Below, one piece after another: positions 36,901 through 51,169 of a stretch of 64,000 nucleotides of DNA. Source of the DNA: Phyto melanocephala (Eukaryota > Arthropoda > Insecta > Diptera > Rhinophoridae). Under the pieces are notes generated by a model. That model ran no database searches. It was not told the DNA's origin and was given only the letters and a program-made list of their open reading frames with translations. Location of the stretch: the NCBI GenBank assembly GCA_941918925.1, contig OW799234.1:70059043-70123042 (forward strand), given 5' to 3'. Position numbers and translations under genes: made by a program. Each line of letters begins with the position of its first letter. Within the stretch, counting starts at the first letter, position 1.

Positions 36901-39900
36901 CAGACTTGTGTTAATGCTCCTGGTACCTACCGGTGCATTTGTGATAAAGGCTATACCCTAAGAGAAGATAATCGGACTTGTGAAGCTAATGGAGAAGAAG
37001 CTTTGCTTCTGTATACTACTCAAGTAACGGTAATGGGCATAAACCTAAGATCGAAGAGAGTAAATACAGTGGCAAAGAATCTTACGAAGGTAATTGGAGT
37101 GTCCTATAATGGAGAGCATATATACTGGACGAATATACAAAATGAAGGTGAAAGTATTGTTAAGGCAAATCTGGATGGTTCACAGCAGGAAATTTTGCTA
37201 ACGTCTGGTTTAGATGCTCCTGAAGATTTGGCAGTAGACTGGCTAACTGGTGGGTCACTGTACTTCTAGCTATTTTTATAATGTCTTATTATTGTAATTT
37301 TCTTTTCTAAGGCAACATTTATTTTTCGGATAATGTTATGCACCATATAGCTGTTTGCTCTAATAACGGTCACTACTGTGCAGTTTTAGTTACCGACGAT
37401 GTTCATCAACCTCGCGGTGTAGCCTTGTGGCCTCAACGTGCACAAATCTTTTGGAGTGATTGGGGTATAAATCCAATGATTGCTCGTGCTGCTATGGATG
37501 GTACCCATGCGATCCGTTTGGTGACGGAAAAGATTCATTGGCCCAATGGCATTGCTTTGGATATGTACAATGATCGTATATATTGGGTTGATGCCAAAAT
37601 GGCCACCATTGAAAGCGTGCGCACTGATGGCACTGATCGTAAAGTGGTCCTAGAAGAGACGCTTAAACATCCTTATGGTTTGGCTATATTTGAAGATAAC
37701 ATTTATTGGTCCGATTGGGGTACAAAGAGTATACATTCTTGTAATAAATTTACCGGTAAAGATCACAAAGTCATTACGAAAGACCGCACTATATACGCTG
37801 TACATATTTATCATTCTTCGAAACAAAAGAAAGTTCCTCATGCATGCGAAAGATCACGTTGCTCACATTTGTGTTTATTAGCTGAAAACAATAGTTATTC
37901 GTGTGCTTGCCCAGATGGTATGCAACTGGGTCCGGATCAGTTACGTTGCATTAAGACCCATAAAAAACAGAGACTTTTCTTGGGAGTCAGGGGAAATTTA
38001 CTAGAAATGGAACATACCTCATTTGGCCGTCACACCATAACAACAACTCACAAATTAAATATATTTATACATGAAATGGTTTATAATAATGTCAATAATA
38101 CAATATTTGTAGCCGATAATTACCAAAGGATAATTTGTGAAGTAAACTTGCAGACAAATAAACAAATTAGTCTGGTAAAGGAAAATTTGGGAAATGTAAC
38201 GGCCTTGGCTTTTGGTGAGTAAAAATATATAACAAAATAAATACAATCTTCCATGCAAACTTCTATTGATAAAACTGTATCATAAAAAAATTTTTTAGAT
38301 CATTTATCCTACGCCTTATATTGGACTGATTCCGAACGGCATGTTGTTGAGGTATTATCATTACAAACAAAACATCGAGCTATAGTATCGTTCTTCTCTG
38401 GTATAGAGACTCCTATTGGTTTGGCCGTTATACCTGAAGATGGGTAAATTTCATTCTACAGTCAATGATGTTTTAAACTTACTTTTTTATCTTTTAGAAT
38501 AATGTTTGTGGCTTTAAAATCACGCCGTTATGTTCACATCGATCAGAAATCCTTAAGTGGCATTGGAGAACATTCTCATGTTTTTGAGGATGAGCTGGGT
38601 GATGATGATATCAAGTTTATTACCGATTCTGAGACGAATACTTTGTACTGGGCCGACAGTGATTTGGGTCGTATATCATTTTCGGATTATCGCATTTTAC
38701 ATGCCTACACTTTTAGAAGTCGTTTAAAGAGACCATATTCCATTGCCATAGTAGATGAAGATCTTTTTTGGACTGAACTTAGATCGAATACAATACACTG
38801 GACGCATAAAAGTAATATGGGACCTTTAAAACGCTTTGATATAGAAGTAGATAGAGATCTATATATAACACATTCCCTGCCCACCCATATTCCTTTGGCG
38901 GCTAGTACTCCAGCCCTAACAAAAGATCATCCCTGCCAACATTGGAATGGCGGTTGTTCTCATGTTTGTGTGAGTTTGAGTAAATTTGTGGCTGGGTGCC
39001 TTTGTCCAGCTGGTTTAGTATTTGAAGATGTTAAAAACCGTTCCTGCATTGAGGCATTGGATTGTGAATTCCGCTGTCATTCTGGTGAATGTTTAACTTT
39101 ATCACACAAATGTAATAATCGTAAAGATTGTGCCGATGGTTCGGATGAGCTGGGTTGTGATGCGGAAAATAAGCAGAGGCCTAAAGTTATGTGTCCAGTG
39201 GGCAAGTTTATGTGTCACAATGCGGAACAGTGTTTGGATCCCAATAAACGTTGTGATGGTAAAAAACACTGCGACGACGGTTCCGATGAGGATCATTGCG
39301 AACATTTTGGTAGGTTTTAAAGATAAAAAAATATTTCATTTTGCTAAAATTGATATTGTAATTAGATAAATCGAAAAACTGTCATCGCCACCAGCATGTC
39401 TGTGACAATGGTAATTGTGTTGACTTTAGTGTCATGTGTGATGGAATTAACGACTGTGGTGATAATTCGGACGAGGAAAATTGTAAACTGGCTAGTGGTA
39501 AAGATGCCAGTTTAAGACCATTTTGTGGTAAAGATATGTTTCAATGTAACAGTGGCACTTGTATTGCTAAAAACTGGGAATGTGATGGAAAAATTGATTG
39601 TTCCGATGGATCTGATGAACATGAAAAATGTGGTGAGTATTTTGCTTTTCATCTACAAGCTTTATTCTATATATATCATATTGGATGTCTTCTTGATAAG
39701 GTACAAGAGAATGTCCTAGTGACATGCATAAATGCATTCTAGGCCAGTGTATAGATAAACACTTTGTATGTGATGGTCACAATGATTGTGGTGACTTCTC
39801 AGACGAACTTAATTGCGATATGATTACGGGCAAGAAGCGTAAAATATCCTGTGGTGATGAGTTTAATCCCATGTATGAATGTCCTAGTGATTACAATGTG

Positions 39901-42504
39901 TGTCTGGAACTTTCTGCCAAATGTAATGGCACAGCAGAGTGTCCACGTGGCGAAGACGAGGCCGACTGTGGCACTATATGTAGCATCTATGAATTTCGTT
40001 GTAAAAGTAATAAAGAATGCATACGCTCTGAATTTAGATGTGATCACGAAAAAGATTGTGCGGATGGGTCGGATGAAGAAAATTGTGAGCACCATGGTGC
40101 CTGGAATGCTTCAGTGGGTGTTAAAACTAATGAAAAACCCTGTGGCCCTAAAATGTGGGATTGTCGAGATGGTGAGTGTGTTGATGAGTCCCAAGTATGT
40201 GATGGTTTCGAGGATTGTGATACGGGAGCTGATGAGGGTCCTCTTTGTAAAACCGCTTGTAAATGGGTGGGAGGTAAAGCGCCTTGCGAAAACAAGTGCA
40301 AAGCAACACCAGCCGGGGCTGTGTGTTCTTGTTTTATGGGCTACAAACTAGATTTAGATCATCGTTCTTGTGTGGATATCAACGAATGTGAAGAACAAGA
40401 TGTCTGTGCCCAAATGTGCGAAAATACTCACGGCTCGTTTAGATGTTCCTGTTATCCTGAATTTATGTTGCGCCCAGATAAGGCTACATGTAAATCTATG
40501 GAAAGTGAAAAATCTTTATTGTTTTCAACCTACGACGAAGTTCGCAGCATGACCGAACAGCCTGTGATTCTCAAAGTTGCTTGGAAAGCTAATGATACTA
40601 AAATACATGGTTTCGATTTAAATATAAGAACACGTCAGGGATACTTTACTACAGGCAATGAGAATATACTGTACAAGGTGGATGTTGACACGGCTGAGAT
40701 TAAAGCCGCCTTAGAACTGCCAATGCCAGGAAAAGTGGCCGTAGATTGGATAACAGGTATTGATGTTAATTCTTAAAAAAAAGCAGCATTTTTATTTTCA
40801 ATTTGATATTTTTAGATAACGTCTATGCTATAAGTCGTTCACAAGTTTACGAGATCCAAGTATGCTCTTTTAATGCTAAAATGTGTGGTACGATTTTGAA
40901 AGTAAAACCACGAGAATCTATAAAAACTCTTACAGTAGATGCCTATAATAGACGGTTGTTCTTTGTAGTAGTAGAAATGCAAACATTTGGAACGCATAGA
41001 TCACGTATAGCTGCAGCAAACTTGGATGGCAGTAATCGTGAGTACTTGCTAACCAAAGAACTGAGTTTTATTACCACCTTGGAATGTGATCCTTACAAGA
41101 AAATGCTATACTTCACTGATATGCATCAAAAAACTCTGCAGGGTATTAGTTATCGAGTAGGAACCAAAAGTAATCTTATTACATTGCAACAAAAAGGAAA
41201 TGTCATTATGCATCCGTCCGGCTTATCCTGGTATGAAAATCAAATTTTCATTGTTAACCTGGGTGCCAAGGAAGCAATACGCTGTTACCTATATGGTTCA
41301 CGAAAATGTAAGGCCTTTAATTTAAATATACTCAACGCAGAAGATATACTAATAGATGGTGCCTCACGGCAACCTATGAATCGTAATCCCTGCAATGTGG
41401 CTAAATGTCGTGGTATGTGCGTACAAACCGAGCATAGCTATGAATGTATGTGCGGTGATAGTATAGTAAGTGAATCGAAGCACTGTGATACCAGCAATGA
41501 AATTACATCCTCAGCATTGCTGATACAGCGCGAAACATCTCCCTCAATCGAAAATCAGAGATCATCCCATATAACAGCTGTGGTTTGGTCACTGATTACC
41601 TTGATGATATTGCTTCTCTGCGGTTTGGGGTATTTTTATTATCGTCGCAAACAGCAGGGTCAGCGTGATTTTATTCGTAACCTGCATTTCCAGAATCCAT
41701 TGGCATCTTTTATACCACAATACGGCAGCAAAACGAGAACACTGGACAGCGGGCTCACCAGAACTGGAACGGGAAGCTCATCGGGCACCACAACTGCCTC
41801 ATTCGAAGTCGGAAGAGAGAGGTTACAAATTGGCGCATCGATTCAAAGATTTTTTCGTGGGTCAGCGTCATCGCATGGCTCGGAAATTTCACTGGAAACC
41901 GTCAAGGTGGGAATGATAATACATTTTTTCTGGTGTTTTCTTTTCTTGAAAAAAATTTTACCTATTTAGAATGCACATATTTACTTTAATTTTAAGCTAC
42001 CGTGCAATAATGCAACATGTGATTTGTAGAGAAAATCCCTGGCTGCCCTGTAATTTTAACATGAAGTGTGTTAAATTTTAAAACAGAACACACAATCCTC
42101 TAAGATAATAATTTTTTTTAGAAAATTACACAAAATTACACTTTTTAATAAAAGGGCAAAAATTTGAATTTTTTCAAGAAATGAAAACACTATTAATAAA
42201 CTTCTTTTTCTTCATAATTATTGGTTTCTTTGACCTTTTATAATAATATATGTTTAATAGTTTTTTAAGCTTAAGGTCTTTTTCTTCTTCAAATTATTTT
42301 CTTGTTGATTTTTTGTTTATTTCGTTATTTTTATAATTTTACGAAAAGCCACATGAAATACATGAGGTGGTCACGTTCAAACAACAGCAACGACGATCAG
42401 AACCATCACTTATACCAAATTTGTTGGTGGAAGATACCGAGAACGATCTCACCCGAACAATGGGAGAATTTGACTATGATGCAAGATCGCGGCTTGTACC
42501 CTAA
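30959..42504 (+). CDS. yl: Vitellogenin receptor (LDL-receptor family)
   Basis: Oocyte endocytic receptor for yolk precursors, judged by architecture. Coding exons: 30959-31124, 31240-31662, 36608-37249, 37312-38214, 38299-38443, 38498-39309, 39366-39632, 39701-40756, 40816-41906, 42349-42504. All have GT/AG borders and sum to 5661 nt (1886 residues plus stop), near the roughly 1,980 of Drosophila Yolkless. Domains: signal peptide ([16 protein letters not shown]); LDL-A 1-5 (about 20-238); two EGF (243-325, the second calcium-binding DINE); YWTD propeller (327-585); EGF; propeller (631-900); EGF (905-943); LDL-A 6-13 (946-1300); two EGF (1305-1385); propeller (1387-1655); EGF; transmembrane helix (about 1725-1746); tail of about 140 residues. 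The 5+8 LDL-A layout is that of insect vitellogenin receptors. The tail has FQNPLASF but no NPxY, and an EPSLI di-leucine-like site. Start chosen for the signal peptide; an acceptor-like TTATTTCAG at 30889-30897 suggests an upstream 5'UTR exon. Confidence 0.93.
31663..33559. other. First part of receptor intron 2, no element recognised
   Basis: The donor is GTAAGT at 31663. The sequence is A/T-rich with CGAATTTATC-type short repeats (32380-32460). A small GC-richer patch (32865-32905) has no identified meaning. No coding signal. Confidence 0.5.
33560..33860 (-). pseudogene. Mariner-like transposase fragment in receptor intron 2
   Basis: Minus-strand readings with frameshifts resemble the mariner catalytic region. 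Near 33700-33840 a [12 protein letters not shown] stretch is recognisable. It is followed by DWPVRSC and [15 protein letters not shown] (33640-33725), close to the family signature around the third catalytic acid and the YFLWG block, then [12 protein letters not shown]. Stops and frame changes rule out function. No terminal inverted repeats were located, so only a fragment survives. Confidence 0.7.
34040..35665. repeat. Decayed large inverted repeat with DINE-1-like pieces in its centre
   Basis: About 34040-34440 and 35275-35665 are diverged reverse complements. Shared blocks: GACGCCATCTTGGATTT versus AATCCAAGATGGCGTC; TGTATTCTACTGATCAAGCC versus GGCTCGACCAGTAGAATACA; CCAGAAGCTGAAA versus TTTCAGCTTCTAGA. 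Between them are a plus-strand subfamily A fragment (34575-34810) and a minus-strand subfamily B 3' fragment (34818-35100, TATACCCTTCACAATATTCT). It is likely an old foldback transposon invaded by other repeats. Confidence 0.55.
35667..36165 (+). mobile_element. DINE-1-like repeat fragments in receptor intron 2
   Basis: 35667-35757 is a subfamily B 3' end (TTACAAACGGAATGACAAAG, then a GTGTGAAGGCTATA hairpin). 35758-36165 is a subfamily A 3' half (TAAAGTGGGCGTGTCGC, AGACGGACGGACATAC, and the terminal ATACCCCCATACAAG). Both are truncated and diverged. From 36166 to the acceptor at 36607 nothing is recognised. Confidence 0.65.
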
Positions 42505-42708
42505 ATAAAATTGTTTCATATCACTTGTTAGTTGCATGTTTCAATATTATATGCAATTTATGTAAAAAATATTTTTAGTGTTTGCTTATGTTAGTTATTT
42601 TTGTAAATTATTTTTTCTTTTTTATTTATTTAGTCAAATGTAAATTATGTATAAAGTAATTAGTGTTATTGTAGTACTTATAGTGTAGAGCATGTTAACA
42701 TGTTTGTA

Positions 42709-42729
42709 AATAAAAGTGTTTAAAATAAA
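42709..42729 (+). promoter_or_regulatory. Likely polyadenylation signals of the vitellogenin receptor gene
   Basis: Two AATAAA hexamers (42709-42714 and 42724-42729) lie about 205-225 nt after the stop codon. Another AATAAA overlaps the stop region at 42504-42509 and is probably too close to be used. Confidence 0.5.
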
Positions 42730-42823
42730 TATGTATCTTTTTTAAAGCACAAATATGTTTAAATGTATGTGTTATTAACTTGAATCATTTCTGAATCAGC
42801 TCTAAGGAAACACGAAGTTTAAG

Positions 42824-43915
42824 CAACTAAGAGCACTATGTTCGGCTGTGCCGAATTATTAATACCCAACACCAATTTTGTGTACTTTTGAAGCAAAAAA
42901 TTTATTATTTTGTTATTAACAGTAATCACTTTCTTTGTGTATTACAATGAAACCTTAAGTCATTCTACATGAGGAATGTTACAATATGGTATTTTTACGC
43001 AAACTGAAGAGCATAATTTGGTAGCCAGAGGTAGTTAAGATATAATATTAGTTTTGTGTAGATATGGATACTCCTACTTTAAAAATAATATATTTAATGT
43101 TTGACTTCACTTAGATAATTCAGTGCGCCTCTCACATTTATATTTTAAAAGTTACCAGAAAGCTGTATAAGCGAAATTTCATCATCTAATACATATCATT
43201 CTATCGCTTTTATTAGCATTTGAATTTTATTGATACGAAAATATGTGAGAAGCGGGCGTTAAAGTCGACGAGTCAAAGAAATTTCTGCTAATGAACTTAA
43301 CTAAGATATTTAAATATATAGTTCTTTAATTTTCTAAGTATTTGTCTATAGAGAAATATTGACAAGAAAGCCATATACGTGAAATTTCATTATCATGCAT
43401 TTAATGCTGTCACTTTTATAAGTTTTTAATTTTATTAATAGTAAATTATATAAAAAGTAGGCTTGTCAAAGTAATTTCTGCTAATCAACTTAACTTTTAT
43501 TTTATATAAAGTCCTTTATTCTTCAAAATTTTGACTATAAATAAATTATATAAATTTATGTCAGCTCCATTTTCTCGCATTACAATAACATTAACCAGAA
43601 AGATATATGTACATGTATGCAATATTTCATAATCATACAACCTATTGTGTCGCTTTTATGAGCTGTAGAATGTGTGCGAAGTGGGCATTAAGGTAGGCGT
43701 ACCGAAATAGTTTCTGCTAATATATACAACTAATATATTTCAATATAAAGTCCTTTATTCTTCAAAATCTTTGTACATATAGAAGTTATATGTATTCAGA
43801 ATTAAGGTTTATATGGGTGGTGGTCGTAAAAGGCATATCACCTTTATTTTCCGTAATAGATTTGTAATCTATTGACCAAAAACTAATGTCTACAAAATTC
43901 CAGAATCGTATATGT
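42824..43915 (+). mobile_element. DINE-1-like repeat, subfamily A, diverged, 3' truncated
   Basis: It starts CAACTAAGAGCACTATGTTC with the GGCTGTGCCG palindrome, followed by ACACCAATTTTGTGTACTTT. Degraded AGCGGGCGTTAAAGTCG and GTGGGCATTAAGGTAGGCG blocks follow. It stops at about 43915, fused to the next repeat in opposite orientation. Confidence 0.7.
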
Positions 43916-44410
43916 ATGTATATAGCTTTATCATTCCGTTTGTAATTTCTACAATTTTCATTTTCGACCCCATAAAGTATATATTTTCTGAAAGCTTATG
44001 AATAGAAGAGTCGATTAAGCCCTGACCGTCTGTCCTTCTGTCCGTCTGTCCGTGTGTTTGTTGAAATCAACTTTTATAAGCAACTATATGTTCCTCAGAT
44101 CTGAGTATGGTATCAATCTTTTGGAAATATCCGGGAATGATTCGCTATTGAAATTCAGCACAATCGCCCCATAAATTTCTGAGATATGAGCAGAAAATTA
44201 CGACCACCTCGTTTTTTCACAATTACAACAACAACATACATACATATATACTGGTTAGAGTAAACGTGGTATCGAATCCCAGCTGAGCCAAAAAAAAAAT
44301 TTTTATTTTATATATTATTTATATTTTTATTATTTTTTTTTTAATTTTTTTTTTAATTTTTTTTTAAATTTTTTTTTTTAATTTTTTTTTTAACTTTTTT
44401 AAAAAATTTT
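43916..44410 (-). mobile_element. DINE-1-like repeat, subfamily B, 5' truncated
   Basis: It contains TTTCCATTCCG-type 3' sequence, the CGACCCCATAAAGTATATAT block and a GTCCGTCTGTCCGTGTG microsatellite. The tRNA-like cassette ACTGGTTAGAGTAAACGTGG, then TATCGAATCCCAGCTGAGCC lies at 44250-44289, followed by a T-rich tract ending near 44410. It is the same subtype as the copy at 1975-2682 but with the cassette in the usual orientation. Confidence 0.75.
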
Positions 44411-45348
44411 TTGTAAAATTATATTTGTATATGCCAAAAAAAAAAACAATTAAGCAAAACAAACAACAAAATTTAAGAAAAAAAAACAGAAAACGAAATA
44501 AGAATTGCCAATAATACCTTGAAGATAAATAAATATTCATTAATTTAAATACAAAAAAACATTAATAAATTATTTGACACTTTATTGTTGTCTTAAAAAG
44601 TATAAAAGGGGCACGTACCACTAGTACAATTCGAATACACTTACATATGTATGCATAGTTCATTTTGTTGTATAGTTCAAACATTTAATTAAGAGCCTTA
44701 TTGAATTATGAGCCTGATCATTTAGTTAATTCAACTAAAACGTTCAATTGAACTAGGTCTTTCATAAACTATACAACTCTACTCGATATAAGTAGGGCTT
44801 TCAGATTTGAACTTTAAAAAATTATTTAATACAACCTATATTTTAGTTATTTATAAAAACAAATTGTTTTGTTTATCTCAATCGGACATCTTGAAAACAA
44901 CATTTTTTAGTTATTCATATTTACAAACTAGTTATTATAGAGTCATGACACACTAACTTCGTATATCAAATATATCGACTTAAATTGTTCCAGTAGGATG
45001 TATGTACCAAGAAGAGTAAACATTTTCGTCAATGCAAAGAATAATTAGTTAAATGTTTTTTATTGTAAAGAAATATAAGAACTTATAATAAAAGGTACCT
45101 ACGTACTTACTACTTAAAATAAGGTTTATTTTAAAAACTATTTTATTATTAAAAATAAAAAAACATTTGTTACTTCAATTGGTATTAAAATAAAAAAAAA
45201 TAAAAAATGTATTGTTTCTATTAGATAATTCTAGATGCTAGAACTCAATATTATATCAAACCAATCTGTACTTTTGATGTCCTTTGCTTAAAATTAAAAC
45301 TTTGTAAATTAATTTAAAAATTAGGAATAAAAAAAATAAAATCGAAAC
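44411..45348. other. Spacer and 3' flank of the aminotransferase gene
   Basis: AT-rich, no gene. It presumably includes the 3' UTR of the minus-strand gene above it; no unambiguous polyadenylation signal was chosen. Confidence 0.45.
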
Positions 45349-47938
<2,590 letters not shown>

Positions 47939-48557
47939 TGCTATATTCGGCCATGCCGAATCTTATATACCCTTCACAACGTGTAGTCACGCAATAACAG
48001 TAGTTTGTATCACCATTCATCTCATATGAAATACGTACATTCATATAAAAAACATACATATATAAAAACATCCCATTGTAAAATTAAAAATTAACGTATG
48101 TATGTTAAAAAAAAAAAATATAAAAAAATTTTTTTTTGGCTCAGCTGGGATTCGATGCCACGTTTTCTCTAACCAGTATACACGTTTGTATGTATGTATG
48201 TTGTTGTTGTAATGTTGTTTTTGTGAAAAAAAAAATCGAGGTGGTCGTGGGTTTTTGCTCATATCTCAGTTGTTTATGTACCGATGTTTCTGAATTTCAA
48301 TACCGATCTACTCCCGAATATTTCTGATATTTTAATACCTCACCCGGGTCCGAGCGATGTCGGGGGGCTTCAAAAAGTTGATTTCAACATACAAACGGAC
48401 AGACGGTCAGACGGACAGACTGACAGGGCTTAATCGACTCCCCTATTCATAAGCTCTCAGAAAATATATACTTTATGGGGTCGGAAATCAAAATTGTAGA
48501 AATTTCACACGGAATGACAAACCTATATATACCCTCTTTCACTGTGTGAAGGGTATA
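47939..48557 (+). mobile_element. DINE-1-like repeat, subfamily B, short A-tract version
   Basis: It starts CAAGTAAGAGTGCTATATTC and ends with the hairpin CTCTTTCACTGTGTGAAGGG, then TATA. The A-rich tract is only about 30 nt (48106-48136), versus about 250 nt at 23408-23658. The cassette complement is at 48137-48177 and the GACGGTCAGACGG microsatellite at 48395-48425. The termini are well preserved, suggesting a fairly recent copy. Confidence 0.85.
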
Positions 48558-51169
48558 AAAAGAAAAAACATAAATTTGGAAACCATTTACACTGGTGAAC
48601 AGCATTTTATATATGAAGTTTCACTTGCATGTGTTAACAGAAAAGCAAATTGCAAGAGATTAGACCATTTCATATAATTGTTCGTTGATAATACGCACAC
48701 AACACTTGCATGCGAGAGCTAGCATGTGTAAAGACAAGGTAAAGTTTGCGCCTTTAGTTAAATTTAATTAAAATATTATTATAGTTTAATTAATACAAAT
48801 TATGGATTTTTCAGTAAATACACAGCTATTTAAAATTTTAATGTTTAATTATGAGTGAAAAAAGTATAACAAAAAATTTAATTCGAGTTCTGCGTTGAAA
48901 AAAATTCTAAAACAAACACGTTAACTGCAACTATTAAAGGCAACAACTAAATCTTGTTTATAGTTGCCTATATATGACATGAAATGTATTTTGTTTTTTG
49001 CACCCTGCTCCGATCCTATCCATTTTTTTTCTAGAATAAGGAAATTGTTATCAAAGTAACTCGTGCAAAGTTTGAAGGGAATAGCTGCTACAGTTCTCAA
49101 AATATGTTATAAATGTTTTTAATTTGTATTGGACCCACCTAAAATATAAAACAAAAATATAGCCTATGTTCGTTCGGAAGGTATACCTAGAGCATTTGTT
49201 AACAAATTTAAGAAATTGAATAAGAAGTTTCGACGAAAACTCATAACATACAAACACAAATATCCTCTTTTTTTATATATTAAGTACCTATAAGTATATA
49301 TTTGTAAAACAAAGATTTTAAATGGACAGTGTTGGTTATTTAGGTTTTATTTAAGTGTGTAGTAAAGAAGTGAATTTCGTATTTAAATATAAGTTAACGA
49401 TAAATGTCATTTAAATACAAATTCAAAAACTGGCCATTGATGTAGTAAGTATAGCTTTAGCTTTATCAGTAGCCCTAAATATAATATAATTTTTTTTTAA
49501 TTAAATAATAATTTTGCCATAAATCAATGTCTTTGTTTTCAATGATTGAAAGTAGATCAAGTCACTACATTTTCTATTATTGTCTAAGAAATTTTCCTAT
49601 GCCGACTTTTTAATCAACAAACCTCAATTCTTTTCTACCCATTCCATTTAAAAAACATCTTCTATGATCGCGTGCTGTACTTTGACAGAAAAAGAGGCAC
49701 AACTCAACAATCGGGTTCTTATCATTTGTTTTCTTTAGAAACATGTGAACGTCTCATGTCTCGTGTGGAAATGTACTTGTGATAACCTCAACTCATGTTC
49801 CGTACTCAGACCAATGTTTACATTTATATTGTTAAAGTAAATACAATTTAAGTAAAAACCCAACATAAGCATGCATGTTTATTGAAATTGGCGTTAATCA
49901 TAATGTTTCACTACTACAATCGTGATCGCAATTCTAAACAAGTAGGCTTTTATTTATTTATAATTAATATTAATGTTATTTATATTGATAAGTGTTTATA
50001 TTTATTTAGTACAAACATTAATATTATTTATCATCATCATATACACGCATACATACTATGTAAACTTTAAAAAGTGGAAATATTTTTGTTTCAAATACTT
50101 TATCAATTATTTAAACAAATAACTAAGTTTTATATTTACTATAAAATGCATTTATATTATAACATTTGTTTTATTTTTCCGCTATGTTTGCACTGCCTTT
50201 TTGTTTACCCCAATAAGATTAAAAGTAGATCACAAATCTTAAGCATTTTATTGCATTTTGTTTTTAATCGAAGTAAATAGTCGAGTAAATTGTAAACTGT
50301 GATAATTTGTTTCTTTTCATAACAAAGTATAGTGAGACTTAGTTTTTATATTTTGCGCCTTTTAAAATAATAAAATTAAATAAACTTTGCTTTTATTTAC
50401 AAATTGCAGTTGATCTACACGTGATCATTGTTCAGTCAAACTGCGTCAATTTTTGTTTATATCAAATCTATGTCATTTTATTGGGAACAAAACCAGCAAC
50501 GATTGTTAAAAAAATATAATACTGATAAAATAACTATACAATGAATAAATGCGATTTTTGATTTAGTGTTTCATTATTTATTGGAATATTAAGTTAGCGC
50601 CTTAGAAATGTATTAGATATGTATGTTATTTATATAGTCTAGACAAAAAGATAAGTAATGGATTTGACAACTTTACTTTAAGTTATAGCGTAAAAACTTA
50701 TTTCGTTTAATTTTTCAACAAATAATATCATTTGGAATAATAATATATTTTAACCTAATATTCTCCTAAATATAGGAGACCCGATATGCTCTTTTATTAA
50801 TACAGAACGGAATTCATATAATAGTCTAAATTTTAATGAAAACTAAAAAAGGTTGAAAATAATAAAAACAGACATAATCAGTTTTTTCTTATTGCCACAG
50901 ATATACTGAATGCAAATAGACTAATGATTCAGAATTTCGGAATAGTTATTAAGAAGATGCTATATTTATTACGTTTTTTGGTACAAGATAAGCAACAGTC
51001 GATAAAGTTTTTTATTATTATCTTTAAAACTAGTTATTTGAATCTTTATGTGATGTAAATTTTATGAGAAAGCTAATGTTGAAGTTTCCGCTTTAGAAGC
51101 ATTACATTTAATGCTGTGTAAAGTAGTGTTGCATATTTCTAAACTAGAGCTTTAAGCGCAAGCGTCGAA
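48558..51169. other. Large AT-rich intergenic spacer
   Basis: No gene, exon or repeat boundary was recognised. Scattered small open frames are low complexity. Confidence 0.45.

Noticed and set aside
39799..40351. Long alternative frames on both strands over the receptor exons
   Set aside because: They are shadows of the Cys/Asp-rich LDL-A coding sequence and show no family similarity.
44250..44289. Functional tRNA gene reading of the cassette
   Set aside because: It lacks an anticodon arm and a complete acceptor stem, and is repeated in every subfamily B copy. It is treated as a tRNA-like repeat part.
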